Below the pieces are notes generated by a model. That model was not told where the DNA came from and made no database searches. It was given only the letters and a program-made list of their open reading frames with translations. The translations under genes and the position numbers were made by a program. Source: Ascoidea rubescens DSM 1968 (lineage: Eukaryota; Ascomycota; Saccharomycetes; Ascoideales; Ascoideaceae). From it: a stretch of DNA of 64,000 nucleotides. Positions 1-10,431 of the stretch are shown here, piece by piece. Within the stretch, counting starts at the first letter, position 1. Every line of letters begins with the position of its first letter. The stretch is taken from NCBI RefSeq assembly GCF_001661345.1, contig NW_017962924.1:464353-528352 (forward strand), given 5' to 3'.

Positions 1-3000
1 AATTACCTTGTTTATTACAGGTAAAAATAAAACAGAGTTAGGACCGATTTGAGTTAAAAGTGAGCAAATTGTGTTCATCGCAAGATTTTTTAGACTCATA
101 CTGTCTGGGTCATTGCTCTGAAGAATTTTCAACAAAGGCTGAATGATTTTAGAAGATTGATCAGAGAGATTTGTACTGTTGCAAAGTTTTCCAATCGTTT
201 CGATGGAAGCTTTTTTTAAATTAAGTGGCGAGACATCTAAAAGTCTTATAATACTAGAAACCACGAGATTTGTATATTCATCTAAACTTGAACCAAAAAC
301 AACAAAAGCATGTAAAACTCTTATTGAGCTTTTCTTATTTAATGATGTATCTGAATTGAAAACATTTAAAAGCATTGTAATTATTGACGGTATCTGGTAC
401 TTGAATTCAGCTCCGAAAATCTCAGCAATTGCTTCAAGTAAATTAATAGCTGGGCCTTGTAGATCAATACTAAGTACAAAAAAGTACTGAATAGAGTCAA
501 CAATCTTAGGAACTGCTGCTCTGACATGTCTTCTCGCAAACTTAACAAGATTTGATAGCTCACTGAGACAGGCCTTTACTTTTGATGGTGGATAATGTCT
601 GATAGCATTGAGAATACCATTTATAATATAAATAAGAAAAGGTTGTCCAGACGACTTTGATGATATATAAACTTCACAAATTGTTTTCACAGCTAGTTCA
701 TGTCGTACTACTAGTGATTTGTTTCTAATCAATTTTAGTAGCAATATAAATATGACTATCAAATTAAATGATTGTGTTCCAGGAACCAATTCTCTTTGCA
801 TTAGTAACAAAATATCAATAGGAGTATCTTTTTGAAGTGTTTCAGGAATTTTTACATTTGGAGCAACATCTTTTAAAATTGTGCTCACAAGAAAACTGTC
901 ATCTTCTGTATCATCATCTTCATTATTAGAGTAGCTTTTTATATCACTTTTAGGCTTAGTAGCCTCCCCTATTTTAAATGGGTCGATTGCTCCTAAAGTA
1001 CCTATTACTCGTACAACTTCTTCTCTAACAATTTTTGATGGATCATTGTTCAATAAATCCAACAAAGTAGGCATTAACTCTGGATAATCAAGAAATGGTT
1101 TAATTACATAGCCGGAATTGAGAGACATTTCACCGATTGCAGATAGAATAGCAAGCTTTTCTTCAGTGGAAATAGCACTTGAGTTTTCTTTTAACGGTCT
1201 AAGAAGTAAAGGAAAAATTTTGGCCAAATCTGGCTTGAAATTTTCCCCCACAATATCTGAAAGAACACCTAAAGATTTAACCGTAATGAAATTCAAAGTT
1301 GATACATTGTCGCTTGAAATAATAGGAATAAAACAATCTAATATTGGTTTAATAAAAGGTCTTACCAAATTGTTGGATGAATTTATCAATTCAGTCAATA
1401 ATAAAGCACTTTCTTCTTTGATAGTTTCAACACTTGAAAATTGAAGATCTGTTAAAAGTTGAATCAATGTTTTTCTTAAGGAAGGTACAATAAAAGCTGG
1501 ATTTTTATGCGATAATCTACATAAAATCACCAATGCATTTTTTTTAACGGAAAAGTTCAAGTCATTCAATGCTAATAATAATAGTTGAACATTATTAGGT
1601 TGGGATAACTGAGAATCAAATTTTTCTGAAAGCATACCCAAAACATTGCTTCTTATTTGAGAAGAAGGATCTGTTACGGCAATAGTTAATAGATGGTTTA
1701 AAATTTCACTCATTGCCATTAACGAATTCAAAGAAACTTCATTGATAATAGGATCATTTGAAAACAAAAAACAGACGGTTCCAGCGGCTAGGTCCCTTAA
1801 ATTTTTGTCATCATCGTCTGTGTATTTCAAAACAACAAATCTAGCAAATTCATTTAAAGAGTATTTTTGAGTGAAATTTAAAATTGTCAACATCTTAAAA
1901 CATCCTTTTATGAGTAGATTGTTTTGATATAAAAAAGAATTTTTGTTTTCTGTTTCGTTTGTTCCAAGATAATTTGAAGGAGTTTGAACAAAACCATAAT
2001 TTTGAAGAACCGATTCTCTAAGATTTTTGGCTACATTTAAATCAACAAGATTTTTAATTGAAGCTGTATGGCCATCATTAACCATGTAATTATTTGAAGC
2101 AAGTGGTTTTAAACTAGATGAATAATTGTCTGTAAAATGGTTATCATAGGGCAAATTATTTGAGTAAATATTATAAGAATTGTAATAAAAATTTTCATTG
2201 CCATTTCCATTTCCGTTTCCATTTCCATTTCCATTTCCATTTCCATTTCCATTTCCAATTCCAATTCCAATTCCAATTCCATTTGAATTTGATTTTATTA
2301 ATTTTTTTCTAATATTTGAATCTAAATTCGAAATTGGCAATCCGGGTGTTATAAAAGTGGTTCCTCCTAGATATTTTGAAATAACATTTATAAATTTCTC
2401 AAAGATTTCATCTTCTAGTGTTGGAGTATTTTTTATTAAAATTTGTAGTAATGTAATTAAATGATCAGAGATATTGCAATAAGATAATAGATCGATCAAA
2501 TTATTTTTGAAAGAACTTATCAAGTTTTCCTTAAGACAATCAGAAAAATTTGATAGACAATAAAAAATTGCATTTTCAAATTCATAACGTTTTTCTTGTT
2601 TTAAATTATTAACATTTGCAAAAATAGATATTAAGGGTGAGGAAGCTTTATTTATTGAAGGATTTGTGTTATAAGTTAAAGCAATTAATAAGCTTTCAAG
2701 TATTGGAATGATTTTATCACAAAAGGGTTTATAAGCAGACGCAGAGCCGAGAGACAGAGCCAATCTTCCAAACAAATATAGAATGGGAATTTTATCTTTG
2801 TCTTTTTTAATGATTAAAATATATTGGTCAGTTAAAAGGGGTAAATAATTTTGAATGAAAAATTTTTGATTGTAAGAAGCAATGTAAGGAATTATATTAG
2901 TAACCGCTTTTCTAATATTCGAGGATTTGTGATCTTTGAATTTTAAAGATGTTATGTAAATCTCGTTAACTCTATTGTCAATTAATGAGATTATGTTCTT

Positions 3001-3795
3001 ATAAGACGACAATTGATTTGATGTATAATCCATTGAAATTGATTTATAATGTTTTAAGACTTGATTGCTTATTGAAGCTAATTCTCTGAAGATTAATAAT
3101 GAACAATGAATATTTTCAGTTGAATTTACTATTGAGTTTTCTTTAGCTTTGCTAAACAAAGTTTCATATAGTTGAAAATTTAAGAAGGAGTCCTTTAGTA
3201 ATAATTCGTTTAATACTAGTTTCAATAGTTTTGCAGATTCGTCTCTAACTTTAACACTGGAGTCTTTCAAAGTTTGATACAAACGAGACAATATAGAGGA
3301 TTCAATCAGTTTTGAAGTTACAGCCATATTATTTATGCAGCATTCCTGCAAAAGGTATAGGGCAAATAGTTTATTGCTTTCTCTTTTATTTAGTAAATTT
3401 TCAGCAGCATTTTCAATCGAGAATTCCAATTTACTGACCAAAGTGCCGCCAGGCTTTGATAGTAGGCCAATTGTATGAGCAATATCCTTTGAGATTGACA
3501 AGTCCTTTTTCAACAATTCTAAAATTTGGTTAATTCTACCGATGTTGATTGGTTCATTATTGGTTGATTCAGCAAAGTATCTTGTCATCAACAAGCACTC
3601 TAGTTTGTTTGAATTTTCATCTTTAGTCTTTTGGAACAAGATTGCAAAACAAGTTTCGCAAGATTTTGAATTCTGGAGTAATTTCTTCAATTTTATCCTA
3701 TATCTCACCTTATCATCAGCGTTATTAGAAAATAAGCCATCCCATATTTGTGAGAAAAGGGTATGAATGCTAGCCATATCTTTTTTGTCACTCAT
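1..3795 (-). CDS. TOR1: TOR kinase (PIKK family), N-terminal HEAT-repeat part; continues past the left edge
   Basis: The reverse strand is open for 1,265 codons from an ATG (complement of 3793-3795) to base 1, so the C-terminal half (FAT, FRB and kinase domains) lies outside the window. The product is the large Ser/Thr kinase scaffold of TOR complexes, which couples nutrients to growth. I recognise it from colinear resemblance to yeast TOR HEAT repeats: an N-terminal SKPGGT segment, GRLALSLG in the middle, IGTLGAIDP near residue 925 followed by a DILLLMQ segment, and FLPVINK at the last visible residues. An acidic linker (about residues 945-960) and a Gly-Asn repeat (about 503-535) are insertions. 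The start lacks the extra 40-60 residues of S. cerevisiae Tor1/2. TOR1 versus TOR2 cannot be decided; many yeasts have one TOR. Family assignment is secure, symbol provisional. Confidence 0.86.
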   Translation of the reverse strand, partial: MSDKKDMASIHTLFSQIWDGLFSNNADDKVRYRIKLKKLLQNSKSCETCFAILFQKTKDENSNKLECLLMTRYFAESTNNEPINIGRINQILELLKKDLSISKDIAHTIGLLSKPGGTLVSKLEFSIENAAENLLNKRESNKLFALYLLQECCINNMAVTSKLIESSILSRLYQTLKDSSVKVRDESAKLLKLVLNELLLKDSFLNFQLYETLFSKAKENSIVNSTENIHCSLLIFRELASISNQVLKHYKSISMDYTSNQLSSYKNIISLIDNRVNEIYITSLKFKDHKSSNIRKAVTNIIPYIASYNQKFFIQNYLPLLTDQYILIIKKDKDKIPILYLFGRLALSLGSASAYKPFCDKIIPILESLLIALTYNTNPSINKASSPLISIFANVNNLKQEKRYEFENAIFYCLSNFSDCLKENLISSFKNNLIDLLSYCNISDHLITLLQILIKNTPTLEDEIFEKFINVISKYLGGTTFITPGLPISNLDSNIRKKLIKSNSNGIGIGIGIGNGNGNGNGNGNGNGNGNGNENFYYNSYNIYSNNLPYDNHFTDNYSSSLKPLASNNYMVNDGHTASIKNLVDLNVAKNLRESVLQNYGFVQTPSNYLGTNETENKNSFLYQNNLLIKGCFKMLTILNFTQKYSLNEFARFVVLKYTDDDDKNLRDLAAGTVCFLFSNDPIINEVSLNSLMAMSEILNHLLTIAVTDPSSQIRSNVLGMLSEKFDSQLSQPNNVQLLLLALNDLNFSVKKNALVILCRLSHKNPAFIVPSLRKTLIQLLTDLQFSSVETIKEESALLLTELINSSNNLVRPFIKPILDCFIPIISSDNVSTLNFITVKSLGVLSDIVGENFKPDLAKIFPLLLRPLKENSSAISTEEKLAILSAIGEMSLNSGYVIKPFLDYPELMPTLLDLLNNDPSKIVREEVVRVIGTLGAIDPFKIGEATKPKSDIKSYSNNEDDDTEDDSFLVSTILKDVAPNVKIPETLQKDTPIDILLLMQRELVPGTQSFNLIVIFILLLKLIRNKSLVVRHELAVKTICEVYISSKSSGQPFLIYIINGILNAIRHYPPSKVKACLSELSNLVKFARRHVRAAVPKIVDSIQYFFVLSIDLQGPAINLLEAIAEIFGAEFKYQIPSIITMLLNVFNSDTSLNKKSSIRVLHAFVVFGSSLDEYTNLVVSSIIRLLDVSPLNLKKASIETIGKLCNSTNLSDQSSKIIQPLLKILQSNDPDSMSLKNLAMNTICSLLTQIGPNSVLFLPVINKVI
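2200..2284 (-). repeat. Hexanucleotide repeat encoding (Gly-Asn/Gly-Ile)n inside TOR
   Basis: About 14 units of ATTTCC/AATTCC on the + strand. On the coding (reverse) strand they read GGA AAT / GGA ATT, giving alternating Gly-Asn then Gly-Ile. It lies in a loop between HEAT repeats and keeps the reading frame, so it probably varies in length between strains. Confidence 0.9.
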
Positions 3796-4155
3796 TATCA
3801 AAATAACATATTAAATCGAATTAGGGAAATTGATTATTCCAGCAGATACAAAACAGCTTGAATAAATGTCTTTGGTTATCAACTGCAGAAAGTGTTGAAG
3901 TTGCTTTCAAACACGATTTTTGAACAAAAACTGAAAAAAATCTCGCTCGTTCGAATTAGGCAATAGAACGGCAGCCCAAATGGAGCAACCCTCGAAAGCG
4001 TAGTTGCCCCTTTCGACGAGACCGAGATGGTTAATTGTGGAACTGTGGAATTATTTATTTGGTATTTGTGAATTAGCTATTGTTTATTTATTGATGGTTT
4101 ACTTGACGTTGATCAAGCTATGAAAAAGTATATAAGTATATCGGAACTATCATGC
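3796..4155. promoter_or_regulatory. TOR promoter region / CCT5 3' region
   Basis: 360 bp between two same-strand genes. It holds the CCT5 3' end and the TOR upstream region. A CG-richer block at 3945-4030 contains interleaved short inverted repeats (CGAAAG...CTTTCG and GCAAC...GTTGC). No tRNA or other RNA gene could be folded here by eye. Confidence 0.4.
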
Positions 4156-5814
4156 TTAGTAGGTGTCCTTACCGGTGATGATGACGTCGTTTATCTTCAA
4201 AATCATTCTGGTTAACTGCGTAGCCAACAATAGCTGTTGTTTTTTACCTATTAATGGATCGATAATGAATAGTTCTTTCATGTCGTTGGTGCCTTTGCCC
4301 AAACAATCAACACCCAATTTGCTGTTGTTTTCTTTGATTTGTCTGGATTTGATGTAGGACAATGTTTCGATGGGATCTAACCCTGAGTTGCCGGCTAGTG
4401 TCATTGGAATAACATCTAGTGCATTGGCAAAGGCTCTGAATGAATATTGGTCAATGCCCTTTTGTTTATCTGCTGCCTCGTTGACGGCAATGGAACATGT
4501 TATTTCGGAAGCACCACCTCCATAAACAATTCTATTGTCACGGATCAAGTTACGTACAACACATAACGAATCGTGCAAGGCTCTAATAGCTTCATCGACT
4601 ATCATTTTATTTGACCCCCTGATGAATAGGGTAGCAGCCTTTTTATTGCTGCACTGTTCAATTACCAACATATGGTCTCTAGTTGTACCAAATTCAATTT
4701 CTCTGACTGTTCCCGAAGTACCCAATTTTTCATTTGATAAATCTTGGAATCTTGGGACAATTCTACCGTTGGTCGCAATTGCAAGCAACTCAATTTCAGG
4801 ACCACCAACCCATCTTACGGCGGGCAAATCATTTTGCAATAGTAAATGGTTAGCTTCATCATCAAAACCCCATTGACATATAACCAAATTGGCACCGGAT
4901 TTTTTAACGTAATCAATCATTTCTTGAAATTTCTCTTGTTCGTAAGTTTGTAGGTTCTTGAATTCTTCCACTGTTGAAATGTCCAATTTGTGTTTAGTTT
5001 TAGGCTTTGGAGGCTCGAATGGACATGTTAAAATGGCGATTTTGGCATCTTCGATTGATTTAGGCATTTGGGGATGCGAAAACTCTTTGTCAATTATGAT
5101 ACCGCTGATCAATTTGGAGTCGCTCAAAGAACCACCAACTTTTCCTTCCATCTTGATTAAATCAAACTGAACGTCTTTTCTCTCTAAATCAGCCACTGAT
5201 ATTACTGCATCCACAGCCATTTTAGCAAATTGGTCGTGAAATTTAGATACAATCTTTGATCCTAGGGAAGTCTTTGCAGCTTTTAACAAATCTGCTTTAT
5301 CATCATCAATTTCAATTTCTTCAGAAATATCGTCCAATTTTTGGACAGCTATCTTACAGGCCAAATCAAACCCATTTGCTATTTTAATTGGATGAATGCC
5401 CTTATCGATGAGTTCTAATGCCTGGTCTAGTAAACTGGAAGCAAGAACAACAACACCTGTGGTTCCGTCGCCAATTTCGTCGTCTTGAGACTTGGACAAT
5501 TCAACCAACAACTTTGCAATTTCGTTGTCCAACTCCATTTGAGAAAGAATTGACGCACCGTCGTTAGTTATAGTAATGTCGCCATCGGGAGAAATTAAAA
5601 TCTTGTCCAAACCTCTTGGTCCCAACGAGGACTGGATAATTGAGGCCACTGATCTGGCAGCCAAAATATGGGACTTTGTAGCTTCAATTCCATGGGCTCT
5701 CTTTTTCTTTCCCTGGTCTTTGACAATGATAAAAGGCCTGCCCATTTCGTCCTGGGCAATAATTGCGTTGGACATGTCAGGCATCTCCATCATCTGAGGT
5801 TGAGCGTGGGCCAT
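4156..5814 (-). CDS. CCT5: Chaperonin TRiC/CCT subunit epsilon
   Basis: 552 aa, the normal length for this family. It forms one of eight subunits in each ring of the cytosolic chaperonin that folds actin and tubulin with ATP. The N terminus ([10 protein letters not shown], then [16 protein letters not shown]) is nearly identical to yeast Cct5. The chaperonin signatures [19 protein letters not shown] and the ATP-binding GDGTTGVV near residue 110 are intact, as is YGGGASE in the C-terminal equatorial domain. The ATG is the first in frame. It is divergent from ARP3, so one substrate-like protein (actin fold) and its folding machine share a 315-bp promoter. No CTG codon occurs in all 552 codons. 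Confidence 0.97.
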   Translation of the reverse strand: MAHAQPQMMEMPDMSNAIIAQDEMGRPFIIVKDQGKKKRAHGIEATKSHILAARSVASIIQSSLGPRGLDKILISPDGDITITNDGASILSQMELDNEIAKLLVELSKSQDDEIGDGTTGVVVLASSLLDQALELIDKGIHPIKIANGFDLACKIAVQKLDDISEEIEIDDDKADLLKAAKTSLGSKIVSKFHDQFAKMAVDAVISVADLERKDVQFDLIKMEGKVGGSLSDSKLISGIIIDKEFSHPQMPKSIEDAKIAILTCPFEPPKPKTKHKLDISTVEEFKNLQTYEQEKFQEMIDYVKKSGANLVICQWGFDDEANHLLLQNDLPAVRWVGGPEIELLAIATNGRIVPRFQDLSNEKLGTSGTVREIEFGTTRDHMLVIEQCSNKKAATLFIRGSNKMIVDEAIRALHDSLCVVRNLIRDNRIVYGGGASEITCSIAVNEAADKQKGIDQYSFRAFANALDVIPMTLAGNSGLDPIETLSYIKSRQIKENNSKLGVDCLGKGTNDMKELFIIDPLIGKKQQLLLATQLTRMILKINDVIITGKDTY

Positions 5815-6129
5815 TTGGAATAACAGGTATGGTGTGTGCTAGAAAGACAGAAACAAAAGCAAAAACAGAAGAGTTGCAGTGAAAATGTTCTCGTTGTTTC
5901 TCGTTGTTTCTTCTGAACAAAACATTTCCTAACGCTTTTTTTTCAGTTCCAAAAAAATTTGAAATCCAAATTTCAGTCACGCGACTTCCGGCGACTTCCG
6001 GCAGAACCGCCCCTAATCGCAACGAAAAGATTGACAGATAATGCTCAAATGAAGAGAACAATCTCAAGCCAGAGGTGATTTGGTTTTGTTCTATCGTCTG
6101 TTGATCTCAATTACCAATTCTTGTTGAAA
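5815..6129. promoter_or_regulatory. Divergent promoter of CCT5 and ARP3
   Basis: 315 bp between two start codons. It contains a direct repeat of GCGACTTCCGG near 5983-6003 and two tandem copies of TTCTCGTTGTT near 5887-5910. No TATA box is obvious. Any binding protein is unknown. Confidence 0.45.
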
Positions 6130-7452
6130 ATGGCGAGCATCGCAACCCCAGCTGTCGTTATGGACAATGGTACTGGTTTGACCAAACTTGGTTTTGCCGG
6201 TAACGACGCTCCATCTTTCGTGTTTCCTACTGCTATTGCAACCAACTCAAACTTTTCAGGAAAACCTTCTGCTCCATTGAACAGACCACGAAGATCTGGG
6301 CCTTCGGGTTCTGGCGCTTCAGCAATCAATAGCAATCTTAGCAACAACAATGTGGCCTTGAAAAGAGGCATGGAGGACCTAGACTTTTATATTGGCGACG
6401 AAGCTCTCGAGGCATGCAATGGTCCAAACTACTCACTAAGCTATCCCATAAAACATGGTCAAATTGAAAACTGGGATCATATGGAGAGGTTTTGGGAAAA
6501 CTCCATATTCAAGTATTTGCGATGTGAGCCAGAGGACCACTATTTTTTGTTGACTGAACCTCCATTGAATCCTCCTGAAAATAGAGAAAATACTGCTGAA
6601 ATCATGTTTGAATCCTTCAATTGTGCTGGTTTATACATAGCTGTCCAGGCTGTCTTAGCATTGGCTGCCTCTTGGACCTCCTCAAAAGTTCAAAACAGGG
6701 TTTTGACTGGTACTGTTATTGATTCTGGTGACGGGGTCACCCATGTTATTCCTGTTGCTGAAGGGTATGTAATTGGTTCAGCAATAAAAAATATTCCAAT
6801 TGCTGGAAGAGACATCACTTTGTTTATTCAACAAATGCTTAGAGAAAGAGGCGAGGCCGATTCGTCTTTAAGAACTGCCGAACAGATTAAACAAAACTAC
6901 TGCTATGTTTGTCCTGATATTGTTAAAGAATTTAGAAAATTCGATAATGATTCACAAAAGTTTTCTCAGTATATCGTGGAAAATCAAAACAAAACACAAA
7001 AAAAAATTGTTGATATTGGTTACGAAAAGTTTCTAGCTCCTGAAATCTTCTTCAACCCAGAAATAGCTTCATCCGACTTCTTAATTCCTCTACCAACTGT
7101 TGTTGATCAAGCTATACAATCATCTCCGATAGATGTAAGAAAAGGATTGTATAAAAATATCGTTCTAAGTGGTGGTTCTACAATGTTTAAAGATTTCGGT
7201 AGAAGATTACAAAGAGATATAAGAGACATTGTCAAACAAAGAATCGAAGCCTCAGAAAGACTATCAAATGCTAAAAGTACGGGAGTCGAGGTTCAAGTTA
7301 TTTCTCATAGAAGACAAAGAAATGCTGTTTGGTTTGGTGGTAGTTTAATGGCTCAAACGAGTGAATTTAAAGCGTATTGTCACACTAAACAAGATTACGA
7401 CGAATTTGGTCCAAATATTGTAAGAAATTTCAGTTTATTCAGTGTTCCATAA
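6130..7452 (+). CDS. ARP3: Actin-related protein 3 (Arp2/3 complex)
   Basis: 440 aa from the ATG at 6130; three codons upstream in frame begin with TTG and are not needed. Arp3 is one of the two actin-like subunits that start new actin branches at cortical patches. The actin-fold nucleotide motifs are present: [17 protein letters not shown] at the N terminus, [10 protein letters not shown] (second phosphate loop) and VLSGGSTMF (adenosine motif). The Arp3-specific insertion after FPTAIA (about residues 37-75) is Ser/Asn/Pro-rich, and the YIGDEAL motif follows. The C terminus (NFSLFSVP) is complete. No intron or frameshift; no CTG codon in 440 codons. Confidence 0.97.
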   Translation: MASIATPAVVMDNGTGLTKLGFAGNDAPSFVFPTAIATNSNFSGKPSAPLNRPRRSGPSGSGASAINSNLSNNNVALKRGMEDLDFYIGDEALEACNGPNYSLSYPIKHGQIENWDHMERFWENSIFKYLRCEPEDHYFLLTEPPLNPPENRENTAEIMFESFNCAGLYIAVQAVLALAASWTSSKVQNRVLTGTVIDSGDGVTHVIPVAEGYVIGSAIKNIPIAGRDITLFIQQMLRERGEADSSLRTAEQIKQNYCYVCPDIVKEFRKFDNDSQKFSQYIVENQNKTQKKIVDIGYEKFLAPEIFFNPEIASSDFLIPLPTVVDQAIQSSPIDVRKGLYKNIVLSGGSTMFKDFGRRLQRDIRDIVKQRIEASERLSNAKSTGVEVQVISHRRQRNAVWFGGSLMAQTSEFKAYCHTKQDYDEFGPNIVRNFSLFSVP

Positions 7453-8331
7453 TTGTTTGGTTTACTCATTTGTGGGGGGGGGGGGGGTTGAAAGTTATAC
7501 ATATTTTTTTCTCTTTTTTTTTTCTCACACTGCTTATTGTTTCATTAAAAATTGTTTTTACTTACTATTTTTTTTTTTCTTTGGTTTAATTTCTTTTGGT
7601 ATTATTTAAAAAAATTAAAATGTACAACAATTTTGAATATAAAAAAGAAAACAATAGTTAAATACGTTTGTTAATTTGAAACTACAAAAAAAAAGTATAG
7701 CACAATCAACTCATAGTCTTATAATCTTAAAATCTCATGAATTTCTGAATTTCTGAATTTCTGTTTATTATTTTATTGAATAATAAAGCGCATTGTCTTA
7801 TATAGGTTAAATTATATGTTTTTAAATTATAGATAACTCTTTTTCAATCTCATATATAAAGAATTCAGATCCATTGTTATGGAACTTTTATTTGATTGGA
7901 CAATCCAAAGGTGTTTCCAAAAAGGGAAATTTTAATTTTAACATTATTCTTTTAAAACTGCTTTTCATTTGAGATTTATTTCCCTTAAATCAAACATTAG
8001 ATCCAATTAAATTAAAGCTGTTTACTAATGTTTTTAGGCCAATAAGCCTAGCACATAAAATACTAATTCAGGTCATTCTACACAGGAATAGATTGATAGA
8101 AAAGACATATAATTAAAGAAGTTGTTAAAAAAAAGTGATAATGAATAAAAAGTGGAAATGAACAAAAAATGCTAAACTGAAAAAAGATAAAAAAAAAATA
8201 AATGAATGAATATGTTGGGACGAAAAATATCAGGGAATGTTTGCAAAATTAAAAAATAAAAAATAAATTAAAGGAGCGTTGAGATTTCATTAGTACATGA
8301 TTTTAAAACAAAAAGAATTGTCAGTTAAGTA
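7453..8331. other. Convergent 3' intergenic region of ARP3 and LRR-A
   Basis: 879 bp of very AT-rich sequence between converging genes. It holds a run of 14 G (7474-7487), poly-T and poly-A runs, and a threefold TGAATTTC octamer repeat (about 7738-7763). I see no coding or RNA gene in it. Confidence 0.6.
7474..7487 (+). repeat. Homopolymer run of 14 G
   Basis: An uninterrupted G14 sits 22 bp past the ARP3 stop codon in otherwise AT-rich DNA. The length may vary or be a sequencing estimate. Confidence 0.85.
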
Positions 8332-10431
8332 TTAAAAATTTTCATTAAATCTAATAGAATCATTATTTTGATTGGAGCCGTCATATTGATTTTCATTCCA
8401 ATCATTTGAACCAAAATTATTGTCATTTTCAGTGATTTCAATATCCTTTTTAAACTGATTTTCAAATTTTGATAAATAATCAATATCATCATCAGTTGAA
8501 CAATTTAAAGAAATCGTTGCTTCGTATTTTAGAATACAACTTCTACAACAAAATTTTTTCTTGATCGGAACCAATTTATTGCCTAGAATATCCCACCATT
8601 CAATTACTGTGCCAATTGGTCTTATAATATATTTTTTGCAGGTAAAACATAATTCATTATTTGAACCATTGATTAATGCTTTAGACACTAATTCTAAATG
8701 GGATTTGCTTAAATTTTTTGCCCAATAACTTGATTCTGACTTTGACAACTTATAAGTGGCTAGTTGTCGTAAACACAATTCTGATAGTTTTGGAAGAATT
8801 GGGGTTGAAGCTTCAATAATTTTTTGGATTTTAAGTCTTTGCTGCTTGTTTTTGAGATATAATTCATATTTTAGTTCTTTGATTGAGGGGGGATCTTTGC
8901 TTTTTTTTGAATGATTATGTTTATTATCGTTTTCATGATTATTGTATGAGTTTTTCAATAAATTTATTGTTTTTGATATGTTAATTCTTATATTATCAAT
9001 TTTATTTTGCAAGTTTTTATCATCAAAGATAATTTCTGAAGCAAATCTCAAATATGCAAAAGAATTGATTGTGGAAATTGTTATGATTCTGAAATTTTTA
9101 AAGGGATAGATTTTTTGGAAATTTGAAAACTCCAATAGTTTTGAATTTGGTCGAATACATAAAGTTCCAAGATTATTTAAGTAAAGTATTTGCCATGGCA
9201 AATATTTGAATTTATTGAGAGATAAATTAAGTGATCTTAGATAGTTTGAGCAATTTAGTATCAGACCAGGAATTGAAGATAGTTTATTATCTCTGAAACT
9301 TAAGACCTGGATATTTGGAATATCGAATAATCTAGGATTGATGTTAATTAATTTATTATGATAAAAATATAGTTGGAAATTTGGGGATTTGATTTTTTTA
9401 GTTTCTTTATCGAATAAGACTAGATCTTTTATATCGCTGATAGCGTTTGGAATAGAAATTAGATTTAGACTATCAAAATTTAAAGACTGGTTATTTTGAA
9501 ATTCGATGGAATCATCATTAAATGCGTCGGATATCTTTTGTTTGATTAGCTGATGAATTAATCTTTGGTTATTGTTATTGATATCAATTTTTGATATTTT
9601 TGAGTTTAGTGTATTGCTATTATTGTCAATAAAATATTCAGCATTTATATTGTTGTTATTGTTGTTATTGTTATTATTGTTATTATTGTTATTATTATTG
9701 TTTATGCTCTTAGAATGAAAATGAAAATCAAACTCAAATTCACTATCTTGATCTGGGGAATTTGAATCACTATAATTTATATAATTTGGTTGAATTCTAC
9801 CATACTTGTCTAAATCTATATCAAAACAGGTAACATCTGAGTTGCAACTAATAAGTAAATCCAGTTTATTCTTATGGCTGTTTTCAGCATTGGTAGTATC
9901 ATCATTGTGATCAAAATTATGAATAGAAAAACGATTTAAATTGGGGACAGGTAGACTAGTTATTGTTTCATCTGGATTAAAAGTAAAATTGTTATCATTA
10001 TCATTATCATTATCATTGTCATCGTCATCGTCATCGTTATCTTCATCAGTGAAATCAATGTTATTATTTTCCAGAGAGTCATGATAATCACGACCAACAT
10101 TCGAGTGTGGAGGGGAGCTTGGTAGTGAATTTATATGGAGATGATTGCTCGAATTCAAAGAGTTATCGACAAAATTATAAACAGATTCACTGGATAAATC
10201 AGTTGAATTAACAAGACTAGATGAAGTTGTATCAATAGAGGCTTCTGAATCCAAAAAATCATCTATTGAAACATCATTAAATTGGCTTGGGTTGTTAATG
10301 GCTCTTGCTCTAAGCGATGGCAATCTTGCACTGGTATTGTATGAGGTGGTTCCAGGGTCAAAAGAAATAGATCTTTTCTTTCTCGACTTAGAAGCCAGAG
10401 GAAATAAATTACGATTGGATCTTTTTCTCAT
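8332..10431 (-). CDS. Leucine-rich-repeat protein with C-terminal Cys motif (LRR-A)
   Basis: 699 aa from the first ATG. The N-terminal half is disordered: a basic start (RKRSNRN, SRKKRS), a Ser/Asn-rich part, an Asp/Asn run (DDDDDDNDNDNDN) and a poly-Asn tract. Residues about 350-450 hold four or five LRRs (for example VLSFRDNKLSSIPGL, LRSLNLSLNKFKYLP). A helical segment with LSELCLRQLA follows, then a compact CFTC...IEWWD...FCCRSC motif (about residues 594-632) with Cys spacing that suggests a zinc site. The order LRR, 'ELCLR' helix, Cys-x-x-Cys with 'EWW' recalls an uncharacterised fungal LRR family that I know only by this pattern. No gene name is justified. It is distinct from the F-box-like LRR genes in this window. 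Confidence 0.8.
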   Translation of the reverse strand: MRKRSNRNLFPLASKSRKKRSISFDPGTTSYNTSARLPSLRARAINNPSQFNDVSIDDFLDSEASIDTTSSSLVNSTDLSSESVYNFVDNSLNSSNHLHINSLPSSPPHSNVGRDYHDSLENNNIDFTDEDNDDDDDDNDNDNDNDNNFTFNPDETITSLPVPNLNRFSIHNFDHNDDTTNAENSHKNKLDLLISCNSDVTCFDIDLDKYGRIQPNYINYSDSNSPDQDSEFEFDFHFHSKSINNNNNNNNNNNNNNNNNNINAEYFIDNNSNTLNSKISKIDINNNNQRLIHQLIKQKISDAFNDDSIEFQNNQSLNFDSLNLISIPNAISDIKDLVLFDKETKKIKSPNFQLYFYHNKLININPRLFDIPNIQVLSFRDNKLSSIPGLILNCSNYLRSLNLSLNKFKYLPWQILYLNNLGTLCIRPNSKLLEFSNFQKIYPFKNFRIITISTINSFAYLRFASEIIFDDKNLQNKIDNIRINISKTINLLKNSYNNHENDNKHNHSKKSKDPPSIKELKYELYLKNKQQRLKIQKIIEASTPILPKLSELCLRQLATYKLSKSESSYWAKNLSKSHLELVSKALINGSNNELCFTCKKYIIRPIGTVIEWWDILGNKLVPIKKKFCCRSCILKYEATISLNCSTDDDIDYLSKFENQFKKDIEITENDNNFGSNDWNENQYDGSNQNNDSIRFNENF
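9647..9702 (-). repeat. Poly-Asn codon repeat in LRR-A
   Basis: Mixed AAT/AAC codons (ATT/GTT on the + strand) encode about 18 consecutive Asn residues. Mixed codons suggest an old tract under protein-level selection rather than a pure trinucleotide expansion. Confidence 0.85.

Noticed and set aside
2198-2464. Forward frame with a Pro-Phe/Pro-Ile repeat
   Set aside because: Antisense of the Gly-Asn repeat in TOR; begins at TTG.
3940-4035. tRNA-like GTTCGAAT word
   Set aside because: The flanking bases do not form a T-arm or acceptor stem, and no matching A box lies at the right distance.
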